Of a stretch of DNA of 64,000 nt, positions 1 through 11,700 are shown one piece after another. The number at the start of each line of letters is the position of its first letter. The stretch's first letter is position 1. Below the pieces are notes generated by a model that had not been told where the DNA came from, made no database searches, and saw only the letters and a list, made by a program, of their open reading frames with translations. The position numbers and the translations under genes are program-made. Source of the DNA: Opisthocomus hoazin (taxonomy: Eukaryota > Chordata > Aves > Opisthocomiformes > Opisthocomidae); NCBI RefSeq assembly GCF_030867145.1, contig NC_134434.1, positions 7,812,001 through 7,876,000 of the forward strand. The letters run 5' to 3'.

Positions 1-24
1 CGCAGGCTCAGCTTATTTAAACTA

Positions 25-30
25 TTTATT
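25..30 (-). terminator. possible poly(A) signal of an unidentified minus-strand transcript
   Basis: The minus strand reads AATAAA here inside an AT-rich stretch (11-32), next to GC-rich DNA. It could be the 3' end of a minus-strand transcript whose terminal exon would contain the minisatellite to the right. No convincing coding exon was identified, so this may be chance. Confidence 0.2.
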
Positions 31-57
31 TGTGTCTGTTGGGCTCTGGGGGCGGCG

Positions 58-360
58 GGCTGGGATGGTCCGAGCCCCCCCAGGATGTGCACAGCGTTGA
101 GCAGGGGATCCCGTGGGCTGGGATGGTCCGAGCCCCCCCGGGACCTGCACAGCATCGAGCAGGGGGTCCTACGGGCTGGGGATGCTCCGAGCCCCCCCCC
201 TCAAGGACCTGCACAGCATCAAGAAGGGGGTCCCACAGACTGGGAATGGTCTGAGCCCCCCCCCAGGACCTGCACAGCGTTGAGCAGGGGGTCCCACGGG
301 CTGGGGATGATGTAAACCCCCCCCCGGGATCTGCACAGCGTCGAGCAGGGGGTCCCATGG
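58..360. repeat. minisatellite, about 58-60 bp unit, 5 copies
   Basis: Five imperfect copies of a unit holding a GCTGGG(G)ATG-type start, a run of seven to nine C, and CTGCACAGCRTYGAGCAGGG. Copies differ by small indels in the C run. Several apparent open frames on both strands here come only from the repetition. Confidence 0.85.
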
Positions 361-1150
361 GTGTTTCCATACCGGGGGTGCCCACGCCGTGGGGACCCTG
401 CCCTTGGGGACGGGCAGCGGCTCACGCGTGGCCTGACCCCAGATCTCCCGGCAGCCGGGGGCTGTGCTCCCCCCTGGGATGGAAAATCCCCGCCAAGGGC
501 AGGCTGGCACGTCGTGTGTGTCCCCCCCAGCCAGCCCCCCCAGCGCCTCTGCTCTTGCCTCGTCCTTGTGCTCCCCAGCTTGGGCTTTAAGCGCCTTCAG
601 CAGCTTGGCTGTGACCTGGTGATCGGGGAGGGCTGGGGCGCTGCCGCGGACCCCCCCTCGCCGCTGTGCCGGACCCCCTAAGCCTCTTAGGGGCTTCTCC
701 GTGCGAAGGGCTGGCAGGGGGGCTGCGGGCCCCTTCCCCGGGCAGCGTGCGGCCCCGAGCACGTGGGGCCCGGCAGCGTCCTGGCAAGGGCACGGGCACT
801 GAGGTCGCGACGGCCTGGCTGTGCTTCACGCTGCCTCTGCTTCCTCCGTTTCCTTCACCTCCCATCTTAAAACCCCATAAATCCCACCCGGCGCATCCCC
901 ATCTCCATCCCTCCCGGCGGGGCTGGGGGTCTTGCATCCCTCCCGGCCGTCGGGACCCCCACAGACCCCCCCGTCCTCCCAGGACGAGCCATCGGGACCC
1001 CTGCAGACCCCCCCCCCCACCGTCTTCCCGGGACGAGCTCCCCAAGGAGCCGTGAAGCCCTTGAGCGACACTCGCTAACGAATCCCGAGCTGGAAGCGGC
1101 AATTAACAGCAGGGCCCTGCTCTTTGCTGGAGAAGCGCTGAAAACGCTCC
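361..1150. other. intergenic DNA, no supported gene
   Basis: GC-rich sequence between the first minisatellite and the PDE6G upstream region. On the minus strand, about 520-626 can be read as a lysine- and alanine-rich peptide behind an AG acceptor near 627, but no partner exon or family was recognised. No repeat or RNA gene was seen. Confidence 0.5.
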
Positions 1151-1160
1151 CGGATCCCCG

Positions 1161-1766
1161 TAATCCTATTTGTTGGAGTCCAACTAATTGCAATTAGTGG
1201 CAGGGGCTGAAGTTCAATTAAAGTGTGCTGAGATTATTCCTTTTTGTAATTGCTTTAGTGCTGGGATTAAGGGAAGCTGGGGAGCGATACCGTCCCGCAG
1301 GCAGTGGGGCCTGGCCCCTGTTCTGCCCCATTTTGGCCCAAAGCCTGCTCAGCCAGGCCGGCACGTCCCGGTGCTCGCGGCCGCGCCAGCTTTGCCACCG
1401 GGGTTTCCTGGCAGAGCCTGCCTGCGTCGCTGCTTTGCCCTTTGGGGCCAACCCACGGCGGGGATCTGGTTCCCGGCTCACGGGTCCGTGGTCCCGGCCA
1501 GGTGGGGGGTCCCATCGCTGCCCCTGGGATCGAGGGGTGCGGGGGAGAGCGCAGGGGGTCCCCGGGGAGAGGTGCCGTGGTGGTTTGGGGAGAGGAGGCA
1601 GCATCCCCCCATGGGTGATTTGCTGCCCGCCCGGACACCGGCGGTCCCAGCAGCGCTAATCCTGACACCCCCTCCCCACCCAGCCCCCCCCTCCCCGTCC
1701 CAGCGGGGCGGAGCGGGGGTGAGGACATCAGATTACCCCTCTGAGAAGAAGGGACAGGAATAATCC
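1161..1766. promoter_or_regulatory. PDE6G: cluster of CRX/OTX-like sites upstream of PDE6G
   Basis: Four TAATCC cores lie within 606 bp: TAATCC at 1161-1166, GGATTAA (reverse of TTAATCC) at 1264-1270, CTAATCC at 1656-1662 and TAATCC at 1761-1766. The photoreceptor factor CRX prefers (C/T)TAATCC, and rod phototransduction genes are established CRX targets. The nearest site is about 35 bp upstream of a TATA-like CTAAAAG near 1800. Function is inferred from motif and position. Confidence 0.5.
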
Positions 1767-1829
1767 TATTACCCCAGCGCAGGATAAATCTGCCCTCCCC
1801 TAAAAGCCACCCGCGGCGTCTATAGGGCG

Positions 1830-1892
1830 CGCGGGAGCGGGACGGAGGGTCTCCTGCGGAGCGGCGCTGGCCTCGGGGACCGCTGCGGCTGC
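1830..1892 (+). other. PDE6G: probable noncoding first exon of PDE6G
   Basis: A TATA-like CTAAAAG near 1799-1805 would place transcription start near 1830. A strong donor GTAAGT follows at 1893-1898, and a good polypyrimidine-AG acceptor ends at 2577, so a 5'UTR exon of roughly 63 bp would splice to the first coding exon at 2578. The 5' end is an estimate. Confidence 0.5.
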
Positions 1893-2658
1893 GTAAGTCA
1901 GGGGGCTCTGCTCCGGGCGTGGGATGGGACCCAGTCCTGGTGGCACTGGGGCTGCTGGAGCAGGGTGCTGCTTTGCTCCAGGCAGCCGGGAGCGACGTCT
2001 CCGGCATCTCCCCGCGCCGGGTCCCTTCTTGGTGGGGGTCCGCAGCGGGGCTGAACCCCGTTGCGCCGATGCCGGCGGCGTCTCTCCTGCTACGAAACTC
2101 CCGCGCTGTGCCCGGAGGAGGCACAACCGCGGTGGGACAGAGCCCGTGGGCTGCCCTGCCGTCCCAGGTCCACAGGGTGCCCGGGGTGCCACCATCCCCG
2201 AAACCCACCCCGCTGCGGGGGAGCCCCGAGGGACCCTTCCCTCCCACGCCTGCACCCACGCCGACCCGGGCGAGCCACGGTGGGGGCTCCTGGCAGCGCC
2301 GGCGAGGGGCTCCTGGCATATCACCCCCATGCCAGGGTGGGGGGCAAGAGCCCCGGGGGGGGACAGTGGCTCTGCTGCCCCGGGGACGCCCTTCCCTGCC
2401 TTTGGGGTAAGGGGATTAGCGGGCTCTGAGCTGGGCTAAGTCAAGGTTGCGGGGAGCGGGCTCTCCTCGGGGCAGCCAGGAAAGCCGATCAGCGCTGGGC
2501 GAGGGGCCCCGAGGCGGGAGCGAGGGGCACAGGGTGGGTGAGAGAAGCCAGTGACCCCCATATCTCCCCTCCCTCAGGTGTGAGGAGCCGTCCCGTGGCA
2601 GCGCCGGACCCGCAGGGATCACCGCAACCCGGGGCGGGCTGCCGGCCCCGGCACAGCC

Positions 2659-3131
2659 ATGAGCCTGGAGCCCCCCAAGCCGGAGATCAAATCAGCCACG
2701 AGGGTAACGGGGGGACCCGCCACCCCCCGGAAGGGCCCACCCAAATTCAAACAGAGGCAGACGAGGCAGTTCAAAAGCAAGCCCCCCAAAAAGGGGGTGC
2801 AGGGGTGAGTGGGGCAGGGGTCCAGTGAGGGGGGGAACGTGGCCGTACCCGGTCTGGGGGGGCTGGCCAGGGGTCAGAGCAGATGCTTCCTCTCCTTCCA
2901 GGTTCGGCGATGACATCCCGGGCATGGAGGGGCTGGGAACAGGTACAGGGGGATCCCCCCTGCCCCGGGTGGGGAGCAGGGCTCGGGGCAGGCACAGCCG
3001 CCCGCAGCCGGGCTGGGGGGGTCACGCTGACACAGCCTCTCTCCTCCTCCCCAGACATCACCGTCATCTGCCCCTGGGAAGCCTTCAGCCACCTGGAGCT
3101 GCACGAGCTGGCTCAGTACGGCATCATCTAG
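2659..3131 (+). CDS. PDE6G: rod cGMP phosphodiesterase 6 inhibitory gamma subunit
   Basis: Three coding exons, 2659-2804, 2902-2942 and 3055-3131, join with canonical GT-AG sites into 87 codons plus stop, the exact family length. The protein is the small inhibitor that binds the PDE6 catalytic subunits in rod outer segments and is displaced by transducin alpha. Visible marks are the N-terminal MSLEPPKPE, the proline- and lysine-rich polycationic middle (about residues 20-45, with [19 protein letters not shown]), and the C-terminal inhibitory tail ending HELAQYGII. The match to remembered rod PDE6G is near-identical from the polycationic region to the end, which favours PDE6G over cone PDE6H. 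An upstream noncoding exon and CRX-like sites fit photoreceptor expression. TSPAN10 converges from the right. Confidence 0.96.
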
Positions 3132-3215
3132 GCAGGCCGCAGCCGCCCACCCCGTAGCACCGCGTAGGTAGGAGCCGCCCAGCCGCCCGGCGCGGCTCAG
3201 CCTGGAGAAATGCTC

Positions 3216-3221
3216 ATTAAA
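3216..3221 (+). terminator. PDE6G: PDE6G poly(A) signal (ATTAAA)
   Basis: ATTAAA lies 85 bp after the PDE6G stop, giving a 3'UTR of about 100-110 bp. Confidence 0.65.
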
Positions 3222-3367
3222 ACCCAAAACGAGCGCGGGAGCCTGGCGTGGTGGTCTGGGGTTGGCAGGGATGAGGACGGAGAGCGTCTCCCCGAGGCGC
3301 GGGGTGGGTTGTGCCCAACAGGGACGGGATGCGCCCAACAGGGACGGGGCTCAGGCTTCCACCGAGG

Positions 3368-3373
3368 TTTATT
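3368..3373 (-). terminator. TSPAN10: TSPAN10 poly(A) signal
   Basis: The minus strand reads AATAAA 62 bp past the TSPAN10 stop. PDE6G and TSPAN10 therefore end tail-to-tail about 140 bp apart. Confidence 0.7.
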
Positions 3374-3434
3374 CTGGGCTGGCTCAGCCCGCCGCGTGTC
3401 CCCAGCCCCACGCCGTCCGGCGGCCATCACGCCC

Positions 3435-5137
3435 TCAGCCCCACGCCCTGCCGGGCGCGATGTCTGCGAGCACCTTCATGGCCATCAGCACGCCAGCCGC
3501 CTCCAGCAGCACCAAGACGACCGCGGCGGCCGCGATGCCGCCCGCCTGGCCGCGGAGCCAGGCGCCCAGCTGCGCCACGCAGCCCCCCAGGTGCACGACG
3601 GTGCCGGCCGCCGCGTCGCCCAGGCGCAGCACCCCGAAGGCGCACTCGGTGTTGGCCACGGTGCCGTTCTGCCACGGGTCCAGGCAGCACGAGGCAGGGA
3701 CGCTGCACGCCTGCGCTCCCGGCGCGCTGCAGTTGAAGTACCTGCGGGGACGGACAAGCAGAGCTGCAGGGTCCCCGGTGTGGCGACAGACCCCCCCCCC
3801 CAACACCGCCGCGGCACCCCGACTCACGGGTTGGTCTCCCAGTCGCGGTAAGAGCCGAGTCCGCAGCAGCGCAGGCTCCGCTGCACCTCGTCCACCAAGA
3901 AGCGCAGGTCGGGCTCGTCGCGGTAGCGCAGGAGGCAGAGGAGCAGGGCATCACGCAGGGCGTCGCGCAGCCGGCGCCGCGCGGCCAGCAGCAGCAGCCC
4001 CCCCAGCACCTCCAGCCCGGCGAAGGCGAGCACGGCGCCCACGAAGAAGCGCAGGAGGCAGGGGCTGGGGCGGAGGGCGCCCAGGCAGCCGGCCAGGGAG
4101 ACGGCGCTGGCCCCCAGCCCCGCCAGCACGAAGAGCAGCATGGGGTCGGAGCCCAGGGGGGCCAGACGCTCCCCCCGCAGAGACCCCTTGGCTAGGAGCC
4201 CCCAGACCCCCACGGCCAGGGCCAGCAGGCCCAGCAGGAGGAAGAGGAGGTTCCAGAGGAAGGCCAGGTAGCGCACGCACTGGCTGAAGGTGCTCAGCTT
4301 GGGGGGGCCAGCAAACCACGGTCCGGGGTCCTGCTGGGTTGCGGGAGGGTCCGCGTCCCCGGCCAGCAAGGTGTCATCATCATCATCATCGGAGGAGTGG
4401 GGCAGCTCCACCAGCCTGGACGCCTGTGGGGACGGAGGGGCCCCCCTCAGCCAGGGCAGCCCCCAGCAGACCCCCAGAAATGGGCCCCCCCCCAGCCAAG
4501 GCAACTCCAGTGGACCCCCAGAAATGGCCCCCCTTCAGCCAGGGCTCACCCATCAGACCCCCAGAAATAGACCCCTCAGCCAGAGAAGCACCAGCGGACC
4601 CCCCCCAGAAATGGCCCCCCCCTCAGCCAAGGCAACCCCAGCGGACCCACAGAAATGGCCCCCCCTCAACCGACACAGCAGCCTCCGCAGACCCCCACAA
4701 ACGGCCCCCCCTCAGCCGGGGCTGGCCCAGCAGACCCCCAGAAGTGGCCCCCCCCTCAGCCGGCGCAGCAGCCCCCAGAAGTGTCCCCCCCTCAGCAAGG
4801 GCAGCCCCAGGAGACCCCCAGAACTGGCCCCCCCTCAGCCCCTGCACCCCCCATCCCGAGGCTCCCCAGGCTCCACGCACCCCCCTTCGCAGAGCTCCCC
4901 CCCCCCCCCCGCGCTGTAACCCTGCCCCTCACCGAGGCCCCCGGGGGCTGAGCACATGGGGACCCCCTGGGTGCTGTCCCCGAGCCCCTGCCAGGGACCC
5001 CCGGGTTCATCCCCGAGGCACCGGGGCAGGAGCCGGGGTTGGGGGTCCCGAGGGGGGGGGGCCGGGGGTCCCGGCGTTACCTGGGGCAGCAGCCGGGCTC
5101 TCTCCCCGTTACCGGGCTGGGCTCTGCTCGGCGCCAT
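3435..5137 (-). CDS. TSPAN10: tetraspanin 10 (oculospanin)
   Basis: Three exons on the minus strand, 5137-5081, 4423-3828 and 3741-3435, join in frame into 319 residues with canonical splice sites. Exon 1 gives MAPSRAQPGNGERARLLPQ, whose GERxxLLxQ pattern matches the start of human TSPAN10. Four hydrophobic segments lie near residues 71-96, 113-135, 143-166 and 285-310. The large extracellular loop carries the tetraspanin CCG motif at 205-207, then NPYFNCS and PASCC. TSPAN10 belongs to the C8 subgroup known to promote ADAM10 trafficking and is expressed in pigment cells and RPE. A run of six Asp (residues 31-36) is encoded by a GAT microsatellite. Intron 1 is largely minisatellite. Synteny with PDE6G and NPLOC4 supports the call. 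Confidence 0.93.
4373..4390 (-). repeat. TSPAN10: coding (GAT)5GAC microsatellite in TSPAN10
   Basis: Five GAT codons and one GAC encode six consecutive aspartates in the cytoplasmic N-terminal region, ahead of the first membrane segment. Confidence 0.9.
4440..4860. repeat. minisatellite in TSPAN10 intron 1, about 45-50 bp unit
   Basis: Roughly eight to nine imperfect copies built around CCCCCAGAAATGGCCCCCC and CTCAGCC, with CAGC(A/G)GACC between units. The copies fill most of TSPAN10 intron 1 (4424-5080). Confidence 0.85.
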
Positions 5138-5779
5138 CGCTCTTCGCCCGCGTTCGGCCCCGCCGATCACGCTCCCATCATGTGAGGGTCTGCGGCCGGC
5201 GCTTAAATAGGGGTGCGGCCGCCCCCCCCCCGCCCCGCTAGCCGGGCCGGTAACGAGAGCGCAGCGGGACGGGTGGGAGTTTACGGTGAGTGGGGGGCCA
5301 GGCCCCAGCAGAGCCCCCCATCGCGCTGCACCCCCCTGGGCTCCGTGCAGGGGGCGAGGCGGGCACCGGGGGTCCCACGCCCGGGTCGGGCCCCGCAGCG
5401 GGACGCGGGAGGAGGAGGGTTGTGGGCGGAACAAAGGTGGGGGAGCTGCGGTAGCCGGGGGGGTTACCCGCGGCGGTTGCACCGAGGTAGAGTGGGGGAC
5501 AATTGGCCGTGGCACCGAGGCAGCATGGGGGATGCTTCTCGCGGGTGCACCGAAGCCCCGCCCGGCCTAGGAACCCTCGCGCGGCGGAACTCGGGTACCG
5601 GGGTGCGGGGCCCGGGCGGAGCTGGCGCAGACGGCGGGCCGGGCCCGGGAGGCGGCAGGCCGGAGCGGGCCGGGCCGGGCCGGGCTGCGCGGAGCGGGGC
5701 CGTGGAGCGGGCCGGGCCGCAGCCGGCCGGGCCGGTAGCTGGGCGGCGCGGCGAGCCCCGGACTCCGGCGGGCAGCGCC
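5138..5779. promoter_or_regulatory. bidirectional CpG-rich promoter of TSPAN10 (-) and NPLOC4 (+)
   Basis: The two start codons lie 642 bp apart and point away from each other. On the TSPAN10 side a minus-strand TATTTAA (5203-5209) is a TATA-like element about 70 bp before the ATG. An E-box TCATGTGA (5178-5185) matches the MITF M-box. On the NPLOC4 side 5580-5780 is extremely CpG-rich with GGGCCGG repeats and no TATA, as expected for a housekeeping gene. Confidence 0.6.
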
Positions 5780-8700
5780 ATGGCGGAGACGATCGTGAGT
5801 GGGGCCGGGCGGCCGGGCCGGGGGGAGGGGCGATGAGGCAGCAGATTCCTGTGGGGCGGCGGGGCCGGGCCGCGCTCACCGCGCCCGGCGGGACCGCACC
5901 GGGCCGGCCCGGGGCCGCGCCGCCGGCCGGGGACGGAGCAAAGCCGCCGGGAGCGCGGCGGGCCCGGGGCCGGCGGTGGGGTAGCCGGGCAGCCCCCCCG
6001 GAGCGGTCCCGGGGATGGATTCCCCGCGGTTTTACCCCAGGGAGGTGCCCCCCCGGGGCGTGGGGGGTTTGGAACCGTGGCCCCGGGGTCTTGCTCAGCC
6101 CCGGGGGTCCCCCCTGCAGGGAAAGGTGCCGGAGAAGGGGCTCGTCGGTACCATAAAGGTATCCCACTACCGTCAGGCCGGGCTTGCTCCTGTGGGAGAG
6201 CGTGAAGGGGCTCCCGCGAGGTAGCACTGGAACGCCGGCAGCCCCCCACGCCCCGCCGTGTCCCCCCTCTCAGCACGCATGCTGCTGTCCTGGACGTGGC
6301 TCCGCGTTACGCGTCCGCAGGTGGACGTGCTCTTCGGAGACGCTGGAGTCACTGCTCCGGTCCCCGGCAGCACGAGGGCCCTGACGTTTACCTTTGCCAC
6401 TTCCCTGCCGGTATGTGAAGAATTGTCCCTGGCCTTTTCCCCCCAGAGCTGCCAGTTTTTCCCATTTCTGACTTCAGGCTGCAGCAGAGCTGCTGTTAAA
6501 TATTTCGCAGGAACAGCCTGAGCCTTGTGGCTCCTCTCCTCTTTTGCTTGGTGGCAGAAGCCGCACGCCAGCGACGTGGGTTGAAAAGTAATGACAGCGC
6601 AGGTGCCCATTAGCACCAGTTAGGCCAGGGTTTGTGTGTAGGCACCTGTGGAAGCTCTGATTCACCCTGCTTCGGAAAGTGTAATTCCGCGTCTGAGGTC
6701 AGAGCTTTGACCAAAAAAGCAGCGTTAGCGTTTTTCTCAGTGCCGGCTTCTCGCCGTGCCTCGTGCGCTGGGGTAATTGGTGCTGCGGCGTGCAAACATC
6801 GGGCTGGTGCTGCCCTGCCGCGAGCAAACCACCGCCTTGTGCGCTTGCACGCCCTGCGGAAGGGCAGTGTTAGGAGCAGGAGGGAGGAGCGGTGGGGATG
6901 CTCTGCGTCGTGCGCATGAAACCTCAGCGTGGCGTCGGCAGGCTGCGAGCGCGGGGTGGGCTCTGCCCCCCCTCGCTGACCCCCGCTGTCCTCTTAACCC
7001 CGCAGATAATCCGCGTGCAGTCGCCGGAAGGAGTGAAGCGCATCACGGCCACAAAGCGAGAAATGGTGGCAACGTTCCTCAAGAAGGTACCGCCAGCCAC
7101 GCCGTGTCTTCTGGGACGGGGCTGGGCTGCCGGGGCAGACGTGCTGACGGCAGCGAGGATCGCGGCGTCCTGTGGGAAGCGGTGGTTCTATCGGTGTAGC
7201 CAAAACCAGTTTTCTCATTGCTGTTCCAGAGGGAACATCACAAAATTAAGGAGTAAAACGTATTCAGCTTTTCAGCTGGAGCTTCCCCGGGGAGGACACG
7301 TTTTTAGGGTTCTCCCGAGGAAATGGCAGCTGGGGAAGCAGAGGCGCAGGAAAGCTGGTTGTTAGTCGAGGCCTGCTGCAAGGGACTGGCCTCTTCAGGC
7401 ATGATCCTGGTGGAACTCAGCTGCATGACTGGCGCTTTGCATATCGTTTGAATGTGCTTTGCGTGCCGCTGGTTTCCCGGTGTGGTTTTGGAGAGAGCGA
7501 GGAAGGGATTAAGGTGAGGCCTTGGGGCAGTGTGGGAGCCTCCGGGCTCTCCTGGGGAAGGTTTCTGCCCTGGGACAAGGGGGACGCACGGAGCGGTGGA
7601 GTCATCAGACTCGGAGCTGGCTGTGGCTCGTTCCTTGGTCTGATGCAGGGGCTCAGTGTTTAAAGTTTGCTCTTTAAGAGTGAGCAGAGTTCTCCATCTC
7701 CTTCCCTCCTGCAACTCCTCCACAGCCTGGGATGCTCAGATTAGGATTTCTTTGCTTGGTAAGAGAAGTTCTTTGTGTTCGTGCGCCTGAAGGGCCATTC
7801 TTTTATTCAGTCAGGTTTCCTTTCCCCCTGTGAGGGGGCAGGGGAGCAGACTGAAAGCTTCTGTTCAGACTGAAACCTTCTGCTGTTTGTGAGTCAGTTA
7901 CTTTGTTCAAAGCTTGGGCCCGGACCGCGACAGCCATCCCCACCTGACCAAGAGAAAACCCAGAGGGATTTCAGGGCTGGGTCAGAGACTCCAGCTGCAG
8001 CCTCTGAACAGTCTGGCCCAAGGGAAGAAGCGTTGCTTGCAGAATCTCTGGAACCTGTGCAAAGCGAGCTGCTCGGTTTCAAGGGGTCATGTTACGCGAG
8101 GCGGCGTGGAACAATCGTGCTTGCAACCCGTTACTGTCGGAACAAAAGCATCGGCACTCGCAGAAATTGCCTGTTGATCTGGGGAAAGCTCTGTCCTCTT
8201 GCTGAGCGGAATACATGAAAAGTTTGGGTTTCTTTCCTGATGTCGGGCTTGCTTGAAAGAGAGAGGTTGCAGATTTTACCACACGAGAGTTGTGCGTATT
8301 CATAGCGTTGGATTTTAGTGCTGAAATGTTAATCTGTGTGGTGGATTTTGTGTTTAGCTCGATAGCCATCGGATTGCTTCCTCTGTGTTAGCAATTAACT
8401 TAGATCTCCTTGACGACCCCAGGGGAGCTGTGGAAGAAGTGTGCGGGACAGCGCATTGCAGAGTGGTGAGGGCCTCGGTAAGGACGGCGCTGTCTTTTGT
8501 AGCGCGTCCTAGGTAAGAGTACCAACAGAGTTAACTCCCAGGTGCGCTCACGTCAGAATCGAGTTAGGAACCGACCCGAGCCTTTTGTTAAACATATTCT
8601 GGAATTTGACTCCTCTAAAAAAATTGGTGAAGTCTGTGGCCTGAAGAGCCAATGCTCAGCTCTGGCGGGCGTAACGGAGGAGGTGAACCCTGCGGACGTC

Positions 8701-11700
8701 ACGCGCCCGTTCAAACGGCAGAGCGCTTGATGCCACAGATCGCAGCGGAGCTGACGGTGGAGAAGCTGCCTTCCACGACTTCGCTCGTGGGACAGTCGTG
8801 TCTGTGGCTCATTACATTTGTCCTGTGTGCAGTCGCTGTCTCTGGGCCCTACCAAAGCCACGGAGAGATGTATTTCATAAAAATGAGGCTACTAACTTCA
8901 GAATTTAGGAAGAAACTCGTCAACTAGGGAAACTCTTAATGTCAGTTTTAAACTGATTATGTTTTTACATGGCCAAATGTGAAAACTGCTGTTGCTGTGA
9001 AGAGGCGTTTGACTGGTAGAGAGTAAAGCTGAACTGCTGAGAGGACGAGTGGGATGAGAACCTGCCTGGGGACTGAGGGGTGGCTGTTGTCAGGGTGGGC
9101 TCCATCGGGAGAAAAGAGGCGAGTGGAGAGAAACAGAAAGGAGAAGAGCGGGAAGAGCTCGGGCAGCAGGTGGTAGGTGGGAGCGGAGCTGAGGGCAGAA
9201 GGGCCTCGGAGGTGAAGCTCTGGACCGAGGAATTCTGGTTGCAGGAAGGTGAGAGTGGCTTGGCTGGTGTGAGCTGGTGAGGCTGGGATGAAGGGACTGG
9301 GTCATCGGGGAGGATAGCTGCCCCCCTGCGTCATCACAGCGCTTGCCTGGGTGTTGATAAAATACGGCGTTTGTGCTGTGTGAGACACACATTCTTTTTA
9401 AGTTGCTTTTTCAGATAAATTGCTGGTGTTACCAGGCATTTATATTTTTCTCAGTTATCCTGTGCTCTGCAGAAATGCGGGTGAATTCGGCTGAAGTTTT
9501 GCAGTAGAAGCTCCCTGGACTGAGCGCTTGCTCTGAGCAGCTTTCAACATCCAACCAGGGCTCTGAGGTATCTTAAACCTTGTCATTCTTCTCTCTCTTT
9601 CAGGTTGCGAAAGAATTTGGTTTCAGGAATAATGGGTTTTCTGTCTACACCAATAGAAACAGGACAGGAGAGATCACAGCGTCACAAAACAAATCCCTCA
9701 ACTTACTGAAAATCAAGTGAGTGCTGACAGAGAGCGCTGGAGGTGGAGGGGGGGCTTTGTACAGCGGGGTGCCTCTTCTCTCAGCGTGCCCGGACTCCTC
9801 CCTCTGAACCGGGCAGCAGCAGGCAGCGTCATGTTGCAGCAGTCCCCAGCTTTCAGCTGTCACTCGCCAGCTACTCGAAGAGGGAAGCTTGATTGACGTG
9901 CCGAAACAGGGTGATTGAAATGACGGCGTGCGAGGCCGAGGCAGCCATTGCTTAGGTCACTTCTTGCGTTGTGTTTGCTCGCGGTGGTGAGGCAGCTGCA
10001 GGCCTCCCATTTGCTCTTTTCCAGCCTGCAGCGAGCTCCCTCGTCCCTGCTTTCGCTCGCGCTGTCCTTTTGTTTCAGCGTCAATGCCAGGGTCTGACAG
10101 TCCCCTGTGCAGAAGCCAGGGTTCCTGCCTGCCGCAGCCGGGCGCTTGAGGGGATCAGAGGTGCCAAACGGTGCAGTCGCTTCGTGTTTGCGTGGGCATG
10201 TCTGCATGCTGTCTGTGTCAAGAGTAATGTTAAACTGACGAAAAATACAAGAGCTGTTACCGCCGCGAGCAACTTGTCGCTGGAATGTGTCAGCGCTGGC
10301 AGCTGCCTTGGGTAGGCTGTGACCCGAGGGATCCACGCTGGTCCCCGGCCCCGCTGGAGCTCTTGCTTCTCTCTGTAGGCTCCTTTTGCCTTTTTCTTCA
10401 TCTTTTTCCCTCGGTCTTGGCACCTTATGGAGCACTTGTTGGGCAAATGACCAAAGCAGCAGAAAGAGGTGTCTGGCGGAACGGCGTCGGACTGCCACGT
10501 TGGCTGGTCTGGGTGTAGTTTGTGATAATCGACACGCTCCTCCGTGCTGCGGGAGGTTTGCCGCCCGGGAGCGTGCCCTAACGGTGTGTGAACATCGGTG
10601 TGGCCTGTAACATGCCACGACCCAAGCAGAGGCGTTTCCTACCCTGTGTGGGTGCAGAGGAGCCGATTCCTCCAGGCGGTCGAGGCGACGGTCTGGTGCA
10701 GTTCAGTTGTTGGTAAAAGGGGAAGGTGGAGAGGTTGGACCTCGAGCCTTTCCCTCTGCGTGAGGCAGCATGTGTCTTACTCCCACCCCAGTGAAGCTCG
10801 TGCCCAGCTGACCCTCTGTGTTGTTTTTCCACCCCCATAGGCATGGCGATATGCTGTTCCTCTACCCCTCGAGCCCGGCTGGCTCATCCTCAGAGACCAT
10901 GGACACCTCTGTCTCCCAAGGCTTGCGGCCTGTGGGGGCCCCGCAGGTGGTGGAAGATGAGATCGACCAGTATCTGATCAAACAGGACGGGAAGATTTAC
11001 CGAAATCGAGACCAGCAGCTGTAAGTACGGGTGGCCTTTGTTCCTGCCGATGCGTCTGTGCCTCAGCAGAGCTGGTAACGTCTTGTCTGAAACCAGCGGC
11101 CAGGAAGCGTGCGATGGGAACTGCCTCTGAGCCGCTGCTCCGTCCCTTGCTGCCGCTGAAACGTTCACAAGGGAAAGCAGCCTTTGCCATTGTCCTGGAA
11201 GGTTAAATCGAGCTCTGGCGAGCCGAGGAAGGAAGCAGATACCAAAATCCCAGGGTCTTTGCCAGGAAGGACTCGTTCAGAGCATCTATTGTTCTGATCA
11301 AGGTGGCTTCTGCTATGGGACTTGTGATCATATATTTTGTGCTCTTAAAACATTTGGAGCTCTCTAGATTAAAATGAAGACTTTGATTTCTTCCCTGGGA
11401 TGTCCTGGCAGCTGGTGCTGGGTAGAAATACGAGGTTATGCTCTGCGTGTGGCATATCGCTTGAGAAGCAGGGGCCTGCTGACTGCAGCAGCTTTTTGTC
11501 CATGTGGTCTCAATACGTAGCTTCCCGTTGCTTGGGCCCCGAGGTGACGGGTGTGTGGGGCGGCAGGGCCAGTCTCCATCTCCCAGGACAAGGAAATGTG
11601 CCTCAGCACCAGCCAGCAGCGGGCGAGCAGCAGGGTCGGGTTCGTTTTCTAATGCGGGGCGGCTCCGCGGTTGGGGACCTGAGCTCTGTCGCCGTTCCTG

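Noticed and set aside
1267-2319. 350-codon minus-strand frame upstream of PDE6G
   Set aside because: No family resemblance or splice structure. The region is GC-rich and holds the PDE6G upstream region and noncoding exon on the other strand.
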